Shown piece by piece: positions 49,080-55,206 of a stretch of DNA of 55,206 nt. Each line of letters starts with the position of its first letter. Position 1 is the stretch's first letter. The notes below the pieces were generated by a model that did no database searches, had not been told where the DNA came from, and saw only the letters and a program-made list of their open reading frames with translations. Position numbers and translations under genes: made by a program. The DNA is from Chlamydiota bacterium. Its GTDB lineage: Bacteria > Chlamydiota > Chlamydiia > Chlamydiales > JAAKFR01. The stretch covers positions 1 to 55,206 of the forward strand of contig JABDCM010000004.1 of assembly GCA_013288105.1 (NCBI GenBank). The letters run 5' to 3'.

Positions 49080-50361
49080 CTAGATGAGCTAAAAGGGCAT
49101 TACGCGTAACAAGAAGATGGTCCCACGTATGGGCAGATGAGATAAAATTCACCTCAAATTGAGAGGGGGAAAAATAAATACCCTCTCCCAATAAAAAGTG
49201 CCATAATTGCTTAAATCGAGAGGAATCACACGCCTTTACATCCGCTAACCTTTTCACCTCTCGCCTTCCGCTAAAAAGAGTAAACATAGAACCCACCCTG
49301 TTTAAACAGAAATCAAGCCCCCTCTCTTTGATTTTTTCCTCAACCGGTTTGAGTAAAAAAAGCGCTTTTTCCTCAAGAGAGGCATAAAAATGGGGCCGCT
49401 CACAAAGAAGCAGTGCCTGAAGACCTGCCTCCATCGCAACCGGATTGCCTGATAGGGTCCCCGCTTGATAGACAGCACCTACAGGTGCCAAAAGCTCCAT
49501 AATCTCCGCTCTCCCTCCAAATGCAGCCGCAGGAAAGCCCCCTCCGATAATCTTCCCTAAACAGGTCATATCAGGGGTAATCTTAAACAGTCCTTGCGCC
49601 CCTTGAAGCCCTACCCGAAAACCTGTAATCACCTCATCGAAAATTAAAAGAGCTCCCGCTTTGCGCGTCTCCTCTCTTAATAACTCTAAAAAACCCCTCT
49701 CAGGCAATACAAGCCCCATATTGGCAGCAATAGGCTCTACAATAAGAGCTGCAATTTCATGCCCCCGTTCTCTAAAAAGTGTGCGCACAGCCTCTTTATC
49801 ATTAAAGGGAATCGAAAGAGTATGTTTCACAAAATCTTGAGGAACGCCTTGCGAAAAGGAGGGATTATCAAAATGTAAGACACCCGAACCTGCCTGAACA
49901 AGAAGAGAATCGGAATGGCCATGGTAGTGACCATCAAACTTCACTAAAAGAGCTCTTTTTGTAAAAGCTCTCGCTAAACGCACAGCACTCATCGTCGCCT
50001 CTGTTCCCGACGAGACAAAACGGATCTTCTCAATCGAAGGAAGATGCATGCAAATTCTTGCTGCCAACCTGCTCTCAACGGGAGTTGAAAGACCAAAGGT
50101 AGTTCCACTTGCCACTCTTTTTTGCACAGCTTGAACGATTAAAGCGTGTGCATGTCCATGAATAAGCGCTCCCCAAGAACCACAATAATCGATATGAGAA
50201 AATCCATCTGCATCTACAAATGAATCCCCCTGCCCAGACTCAACAATTAAGGGGGTACAGTCAAGCCCTGAAAAAGCCCTTACAGGAGAGTTCACCCCCC
50301 CTGGCAACTGTTGGCATAATTCTTGATAAATAAGAGCACTTTTAGGGCGCAGGAAGTTCAT
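49072..50361 (-). CDS. hemL: glutamate-1-semialdehyde aminomutase
   Basis: A 429-residue class III PLP aminotransferase. GGVNSPVRAF near residue 21-30, FVSSGTEATMSAVRLARAFT (about 113-132), LIFDEVITGFRVG (about 240), and GKIIGGGFPAAAFGG with the PLP Lys (about 265-280) are the signature segments. Converts glutamate 1-semialdehyde to 5-aminolevulinate, the C5 route to heme. Overlaps the gene at 50342 by 20 bases. Confidence 0.95.
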   Translation of the reverse strand: MNFLRPKSALIYQELCQQLPGGVNSPVRAFSGLDCTPLIVESGQGDSFVDADGFSHIDYCGSWGALIHGHAHALIVQAVQKRVASGTTFGLSTPVESRLAARICMHLPSIEKIRFVSSGTEATMSAVRLARAFTKRALLVKFDGHYHGHSDSLLVQAGSGVLHFDNPSFSQGVPQDFVKHTLSIPFNDKEAVRTLFRERGHEIAALIVEPIAANMGLVLPERGFLELLREETRKAGALLIFDEVITGFRVGLQGAQGLFKITPDMTCLGKIIGGGFPAAAFGGRAEIMELLAPVGAVYQAGTLSGNPVAMEAGLQALLLCERPHFYASLEEKALFLLKPVEEKIKERGLDFCLNRVGSMFTLFSGRREVKRLADVKACDSSRFKQLWHFLLGEGIYFSPSQFEVNFISSAHTWDHLLVTRNALLAHLDE

Positions 50362-50848
50362 GAGGAAGCTCCGGATATTTGCTCTTATCAGGAAGATAGG
50401 AGTTATGTTTTTTAACGATCTGAGAAAATTCAGAAAGGCCCTGTTGCAAAGAGAGAGTGGTGCCTATCTTTTCCCACAGCTGCAAAGCATCATTAAATAA
50501 GGGCTTCTCCTGCTGCACAGTCAAATAGTTGGCCTTCAGTTCTTGATGGAGATAGTATTCAAAGGCAAGAATCTCCCCTTTCACAAAGTTCTCCGGACTA
50601 TCTAAAAGAAGAGTTGGGTAGGGCGTTTTGAGAAAAGAGTTCATCCGCTCGACAAGAGCATTAAACTTAGAAAGCGCTTCCGATATATCCACTTCTTTTA
50701 GCTGAAGGTGTGTTGAAATAGTTATTGCCTCTTCTCGAAACTTTTCCATCTCCTCATGCGAGATGCTTTTATTCTCTTGAGCAACATTCAGAAATAAGAG
50801 AAAGACTTGAATGGCATATGAAACTTTCTCCTCATTCAAAGAATACAT
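50342..50848 (-). CDS. small helical protein, unknown function
   Basis: A 168-residue protein, mainly helical, with no motif I recognise and no signal peptide; the C-terminus is Pro-rich (ELPHELPAP). It lies between ispG (9 bases before) and hemL (20-base overlap), so it is in the same operon. Confidence 0.65.
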   Translation of the reverse strand: MYSLNEEKVSYAIQVFLLFLNVAQENKSISHEEMEKFREEAITISTHLQLKEVDISEALSKFNALVERMNSFLKTPYPTLLLDSPENFVKGEILAFEYYLHQELKANYLTVQQEKPLFNDALQLWEKIGTTLSLQQGLSEFSQIVKKHNSYLPDKSKYPELPHELPAP

Positions 50849-50857
50849 AATCCCCTC

Positions 50858-52621
50858 TTATTTTAGAGAGGGTTCGACCCAACGCCCCTCTTTTTTTATT
50901 AAACTCACCAAACGGTCGACCGCCTCTGACATCTCAATATCCCTCTCTACACAATTTTTTCCAATATAAAGATCGATTTTTCCAGGTTTAGAACCCACAT
51001 ACCCGAAATCAGCATCCGCCATCTCCCCTGGACCATTCACAATACAACCCATGATGGCAATCTTCACTCCAGGAAGATGGGCTGTCTGCTCTCGAATCCC
51101 CTTGGCAACCTTTTGAAGATCAAAAAGAGTGCGGCCACAACCTGGACAGGAGATAAACTCTGTCTTAAAGCTACGCAAACGCGCCCCTTGCAGAATAGAA
51201 AAGGCAACCATCCGTCGCTCTTTGAGAGCAATATCCGCATTCAAAGAAATACCCTCTCCAAAACCATCACATAAAAGAGAGCCATATTCAGCCGCAGCTG
51301 GGATCAGAAAATCCTCCAAACTCCCCTGGTAGGAAAAATCCAAAATCAGAGGAATGGCAAGCTTATTCTCCCCCATCCATGCACAAAACCTGCGTGTATG
51401 GGTCACATAATCCCCTGTAGGAGAAAAGAGAATATAGGCAGGAGCTGCCCTTTTTAACCTCTCCCACCCCGCCTCATCTTCCGTCACAAGAGCCTCTTTC
51501 TCTAAAATCGCAATCCCTGCCCTTTCTAAAAGCTGCAGCTTTTCATTCTTAGTTTCTATAACCAGCGCATCCACAGAATCTTGCATTTTAACTAGACGCC
51601 CCTCTTGCATTTCACATCCGATATCTTGAAAAAAGGTAGGTGAATCAAGCTCCTCTTCACGGATCCGCAATACCACAGATCCATTGCGATGCAAGAAAGA
51701 GGCTAAAGGGAGCCTTTTTTTCTCCCGCTTTTTAGGGGGAGTCTGGTAGGGGCGCACAAGAGTGGCAAGCTTTTTACAAGGAGCAATTTCACACCAGGGA
51801 TCTTCCGTAAGAGAGACCCGAATCGTATCCCCAATCCCATCCAAAAGAAGAGAGCCGATACCAATTGCCGATTTAATTCTCCCATCCTCCCCCTCTCCCG
51901 CCTCTGTAACCCCCAAATGCAGAGGATAATCCCATCCCAATTGAAGCATCGCCTCTACCAAAAGACGATAGGCCAAAATCATCACCTGCGTATGGCTGGC
52001 CTTCATAGAAAAAATCAGATCATGAAAATCCAGCAGACGAGCCACACGACCAAATTCCAGAGCAGATTCCACCATCCCAGCCGCCGTATCCCCATACCGG
52101 TTCATAATCCGATCGGAAAGCGAACCATGATTCGTCCCAATCCTAATGGCTCTTTTCAATCGTTTACATTTCTCCACAAGCGGGGTGAATTTTTCTGCAA
52201 TTTTCTCCAGTTCAGATGCGTAGGTCTGATCATCATATTCCATGATCTTAAAAGAGGCCCGTTTATCTACAAAATTGCCCGGGTTAATTCTGACCTTATC
52301 TGCAAAATCTGCAACCCGAAGAGCTGCAGGTGGATAAAAGTGAATATCTGCAACTAAAGGAATCAGATACCCCTTTTTAAGAAGCGCATTTTTAATGAGT
52401 TCACACGCATCCGCCTCTCGCATTCCCTGCACGGTGACGCGTGCGATCTCGCAACCTGCGTCTGATAAACGCATAATTTGCTCTACCGTTGCCTGCACAT
52501 CCCGTGTATCTGAGGTGGTCATCGATTGAATACGGATAGGGTTTCCCCCCCCTACTTTTATATTTCCAACGAGAACTTCACGCGTTTTCCATTGATAGGG
52601 AGGCTGTTGGGGATTTTTCAT
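50858..52621 (-). CDS. ispG: 4-hydroxy-3-methylbut-2-en-1-yl diphosphate synthase, large form
   Basis: A 587-residue IspG (GcpE). The TIM-barrel domain (GGGNPIRIQSMTTSDTRD to about residue 290) and the C-terminal iron-sulfur domain (SCPGCGRTLFDLQ, then IAIMGCIVNGPGEMADADFG) frame an inserted domain of about 200 residues (295-490). The insertion makes the three-domain form known from chlamydiae and plants; the usual bacterial form is about 370 residues. Makes HMBPP in the MEP isoprenoid pathway. First gene of the operon. Confidence 0.94.
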   Translation of the reverse strand: MKNPQQPPYQWKTREVLVGNIKVGGGNPIRIQSMTTSDTRDVQATVEQIMRLSDAGCEIARVTVQGMREADACELIKNALLKKGYLIPLVADIHFYPPAALRVADFADKVRINPGNFVDKRASFKIMEYDDQTYASELEKIAEKFTPLVEKCKRLKRAIRIGTNHGSLSDRIMNRYGDTAAGMVESALEFGRVARLLDFHDLIFSMKASHTQVMILAYRLLVEAMLQLGWDYPLHLGVTEAGEGEDGRIKSAIGIGSLLLDGIGDTIRVSLTEDPWCEIAPCKKLATLVRPYQTPPKKREKKRLPLASFLHRNGSVVLRIREEELDSPTFFQDIGCEMQEGRLVKMQDSVDALVIETKNEKLQLLERAGIAILEKEALVTEDEAGWERLKRAAPAYILFSPTGDYVTHTRRFCAWMGENKLAIPLILDFSYQGSLEDFLIPAAAEYGSLLCDGFGEGISLNADIALKERRMVAFSILQGARLRSFKTEFISCPGCGRTLFDLQKVAKGIREQTAHLPGVKIAIMGCIVNGPGEMADADFGYVGSKPGKIDLYIGKNCVERDIEMSEAVDRLVSLIKKEGRWVEPSLK

Positions 52622-52693
52622 ATAAAACCTTTAAAAAAAAGAATTGACGAACTTAATCAGCAATGAGCATAATAGATTGGGGGGATTAAGACA

Positions 52694-55206
52694 ATGGCAA
52701 CAAGAGGAATAGGGCCAGGACAGGAGGGGGGTCAACCACCTCCTCAGCAAGAGCCAGAAGGTGTCTTAGGTCGGATATTTGCTGCTGTAAGCGCTCCTTT
52801 TCGAGCACTCTCTCTCTATTTAAAAAAGAGGGAGGCTCTTCATCGCTTGGCTGACTTAACAGATACGGATTATGGTGCAGTCGAGAGAGGACATGGTCGA
52901 TTACCGCTTGCAAAGATTCAAGAAATGATATTGGGCCCTGCAGTTAAAGAGAGGGCGATTCAGAAAATTCTCGGTATGACGTATGCATCTGAAGCTAAAG
53001 AAGCGGAATTAAGAGAGGCACTAGAAGAAGCCTCTTCAGCACAGGTCCTAGAAATCCTCTCTCTCTGCAAAAATTCAATGTTTGCAGATTTCTTATCACG
53101 CATGGAAGCAGATCAATATGCAGAGGTGATACCCGATTTTAAAAGAGCCTTTTTAAAAGAACAGGACATTATAGATATTTCTAGCGCTGTAGAGCAAGCA
53201 TACTATGCACCCTTTCTTCTGGCCACTACCACTATCCCTTCTGAAAGAGATAATATAGCTAAAGATCTAAGGAAATTACGCCAAGAGCTTCAAGAGCTTG
53301 ATGCGGATACTGTGCGAGAAATTCACCAGATTTGCCAACATAATCCCTATGCACCAAAGTACTTAGCAGAAATAATAGATGTGCGTCAATATGCAGCTGT
53401 TTTACAAAACTTTGGGGAGAATGTTGAAAAAGGTGAATATAGCTCAAAGATTACTGCCCTTCTTCCCACCTTATCTGCCGAAAAAAAAGGGGCTTTAAAA
53501 GAGGTTCTTCAAAAAGCTTCTCCTGAACAGATCCGGGTTATCCACTCTTCTTGCCAAAACCACCCCCTAGCTCGAGAATATTTAACAAACATGCGCTCCT
53601 CTGACTATCTCAGAATACTCACTAGTCCATATCTTAACTTTACAGAGCTAAGAGGTGAGCAGAAGGTAGAACAAAAGCGGTTAACAGAAAGTATTTTACA
53701 ATTCCTACCAGATGAACAAGCAAAGAAGAGCTTCGGTGATCTGCTCCTCTCTTATCCTCTAGATGCACTTGATACGCTTCTAGAAAAAATAGACCACGAG
53801 GAGGTACGCATCTATTTCTCCCTGCTGCCTCCTTCGCAATACAAAACTGGAATGGATACTATCTTAGACCCCTCAACACCCCTTAATGCGGAGCTCTACC
53901 TCTCACGTCTATTAGAACCCTTTAAAACCTTAGAGCCAGAGAATTTTGAGGCATTAAAAAAAGCGCTCTCAGAAGCTACTCTTCCACAGCTGCAAAACTT
54001 CCAAAAAGATACCTATAGACAGGCTTATCTTTTTCTCGCACCTGTAACAGAATATAATGAGATTATATATAGCACTTCTGAAGAATACAGAAGTTGTAAA
54101 GCTAAGATCCATGACATTCTCCAATACATTTTTAAACCCCATACTCTAAAAAATCTTCCCCATTCAGCTTTTATCCATTTATGCTCCGCTCTTCATGGAT
54201 TTGACATAAATGATCGCAAATTCCTCAAAGAGACCTTCGGGAAATTGATCGATCCTCTTGTAGCAAGCAGTCTGTCTCCTCAACAGCTCAACCAGTTTCT
54301 CATCCGTTTAGCAGAAATGCCCTTGGAAAAAAGAGAGGAAATCGCTGAAAGAGAAGATCTTTTGGATGCTCTTAAGGCGTTAGTAAAAACAAAATCGATT
54401 GAAACCTTTTTTTCAGACTCTACAAAAGAGCAGGCTATTGCAAAAATTATTGCCCTCCTTCCCTCCTTATCCGGTGAAAAAAAAAGGGCATTAGAAGCAG
54501 CTCTTGGATTAGCTACCTTGAAGAATGTTCAGTTAATTTATGCTCTTTGCAAACACGAGCCTTATGCACGACAGTACTTAGCAGAAGTGGAAATAATGCA
54601 ATATTTAGCAGTTCTGCCAAAGTTTGAGGAGAATGTTACAAAAAGTAAGCGTATTTTAGAAATTACTACTTTTCTTCCCACTCTATCTGCTGACAAAAAA
54701 GAGGCTTTAAAAGAGGTTCTTCAAAAAGCTTCTCCTGAACAGATCCGGGTTATCCACTCTTCTTGCCAAAACCACCCCCTAGCTCGAGAATATTTAACAA
54801 ACATGCGCTCCTCTGACTATCTCAGAATACTCACTAGTCCATATCTTAACTTTACAGAGCTAAGAGGTGAGCAGAAGGTAGAACAAAAGCGGTTAACAGA
54901 AAGTATTTTACAATTCCTACCAGATGAACAAGCAAAGAAGAGCTTCGGTGATCTGCTCCTCTCTTATCCTCTAGATGCACTTGATACGCTTCTAGAAAAA
55001 ATAGACCACGAGGAGGTACGCATCTATTTCTCCCTGCTGCCTCCTTCGCAATACAAAACTGGAATGGATACTATCTTAGACCCCTCAACACCCCTTAATG
55101 CGGAGCTCTACCTCTCACGTCTATTAGAACCCTTTAAAACCTTAGAGCCAGAGAATTTTGAGGCATTAAAAAAAGCGCTCTCAGAAGCTACTCTTCCACA
55201 GCTGCA
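52694..55206 (+). CDS. large helical repeat protein, 5' part only
   Basis: Open from the ATG at 52694 (GGGGGGATT upstream) to the window end with no stop, at least 837 codons. Residues 1-40 are a Gly/Pro/Gln-rich head. Afterwards a helical motif recurs, at least five times at the residues encoded near 53020, 53290, 53490, 54490 and 54700: an (E/A)L..AL..A...Q(V/I)..I...C....(Y/L)A..(Y/F)L..(M/V)...QY..(V/I)L pattern, spaced roughly 70 to 330 residues apart. Two 504-base stretches, 1212 bases apart and in frame, show no difference by eye. I do not recognise the family; a repeat scaffold or secreted effector is possible. The rest lies outside the window. Confidence 0.8.
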   Translation, partial: MATRGIGPGQEGGQPPPQQEPEGVLGRIFAAVSAPFRALSLYLKKREALHRLADLTDTDYGAVERGHGRLPLAKIQEMILGPAVKERAIQKILGMTYASEAKEAELREALEEASSAQVLEILSLCKNSMFADFLSRMEADQYAEVIPDFKRAFLKEQDIIDISSAVEQAYYAPFLLATTTIPSERDNIAKDLRKLRQELQELDADTVREIHQICQHNPYAPKYLAEIIDVRQYAAVLQNFGENVEKGEYSSKITALLPTLSAEKKGALKEVLQKASPEQIRVIHSSCQNHPLAREYLTNMRSSDYLRILTSPYLNFTELRGEQKVEQKRLTESILQFLPDEQAKKSFGDLLLSYPLDALDTLLEKIDHEEVRIYFSLLPPSQYKTGMDTILDPSTPLNAELYLSRLLEPFKTLEPENFEALKKALSEATLPQLQNFQKDTYRQAYLFLAPVTEYNEIIYSTSEEYRSCKAKIHDILQYIFKPHTLKNLPHSAFIHLCSALHGFDINDRKFLKETFGKLIDPLVASSLSPQQLNQFLIRLAEMPLEKREEIAEREDLLDALKALVKTKSIETFFSDSTKEQAIAKIIALLPSLSGEKKRALEAALGLATLKNVQLIYALCKHEPYARQYLAEVEIMQYLAVLPKFEENVTKSKRILEITTFLPTLSADKKEALKEVLQKASPEQIRVIHSSCQNHPLAREYLTNMRSSDYLRILTSPYLNFTELRGEQKVEQKRLTESILQFLPDEQAKKSFGDLLLSYPLDALDTLLEKIDHEEVRIYFSLLPPSQYKTGMDTILDPSTPLNAELYLSRLLEPFKTLEPENFEALKKALSEATLPQL
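53491..53994 (+). repeat. direct repeat copy 1 in the repeat protein gene
   Basis: 504 bases that recur at 54703-55206 with no difference seen by line-by-line reading. The period is 1212 bases, 404 codons. In this copy the next bases (53995 on) are seen and are unique; in the second copy the window ends. Confidence 0.9.
54703..55206 (+). repeat. direct repeat copy 2, cut by the window edge
   Basis: Second copy of 53491-53994; it runs to the last base of the window, so its true end is not known. The flanking left sequence differs from that of copy 1 (53405-53490 against 54617-54702 are similar at protein level but diverged). Confidence 0.9.

Noticed and set aside
52686-52913. Minus-strand frame at the start of the repeat protein
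   Set aside because: Opposite the plus-strand gene that is open for over 800 codons with a ribosome binding site; the minus frame has none.
1-55206. CRISPR array
   Set aside because: No regularly spaced short direct repeats with unique spacers were seen; the repeats found are inverted or dispersed singly.
1-55206. Ribosomal RNA genes or a prophage
   Set aside because: No rRNA-like conserved stretches and no phage structural or integrase genes could be recognised; the accessory genes are single insertions among core operons.

Overview
The window reads as part of the chromosome of a chlamydia outside the Chlamydiaceae (an amoeba- or animal-associated 'environmental' chlamydia; I cannot name genus or family from sequence alone). 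The evidence is gene order: PP-loop protein/surE/ubiA/ubiX, rpe/efp/accB/accC, the HEAT-fused ADP/ATP-translocase-like protein/cyclic-nucleotide-binding protein/acpP/fabG/fabD/fabH/recR/bamA/ompH/lpxD block, and pdhA/pdhB/pdhC/glgP all occur in blocks I know from Chlamydia, but here they are separated by accessory genes, tRNAs and repeats.

Layout. 1-3.4 kb: two tandem secreted alpha/beta hydrolases (the first cut by the window edge), two related small secreted proteins and a glycosyltransferase. 3.4-9.1 kb: HI0933-type flavoprotein, a protein with four copies of a two-helix membrane module, an RRM protein, DUF3096 and DedA membrane proteins, two unknown proteins. 9.1-17.6 kb: four tRNAs (Tyr, Thr, Val, Asp), SEC-C protein, a ttcA/MoxR/TraB-like/surE operon, YitT, ubiA-ubiX and a LOG protein. 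17.6-22 kb: aminopeptidase, rpe, efp, accB, accC (minus strand). 22-23 kb: a repeat-rich island with a TM2 gene and a small membrane protein. 23-35 kb: the conserved transport/fatty-acid/outer-membrane block (type II fatty acid synthesis on the minus strand; recR, bamA, ompH, lpxD on the plus strand). 34.9-37.2 kb: a degenerate GH3-like protein and a plant-type neprosin glutamic peptidase. 37.3-44.2 kb: pyruvate dehydrogenase and glycogen phosphorylase. 44.2-46.8 kb: a palindromic element, two tandem paralogous membrane proteins, hairpins and an AbiEii-like relic. 46.8-52.6 kb: ispG/unknown/hemL/yggS/lipase operon (minus). 52.7 kb to the end: a large repeat protein that runs off the window.

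The most notable unexplained structure is a dispersed palindromic repeat whose end reads TAACCTGAG. It occurs as single 88-93 bp units, as half units, and as composite inverted elements of about 255-330 bp with different inner palindromes. One unit sits in frame inside a coding sequence. Several copies lie exactly between convergent genes and supply their TAA stop codons, and a perfect 27-bp inverted pair flanks the TM2 gene. The other main finds are a neprosin-like peptidase with both catalytic Glu motifs and an NLS-like basic patch, and a giant repeat protein with a 504-bp direct repeat with no difference found. All functional statements are by recognition of motifs and gene order; no database search was possible.
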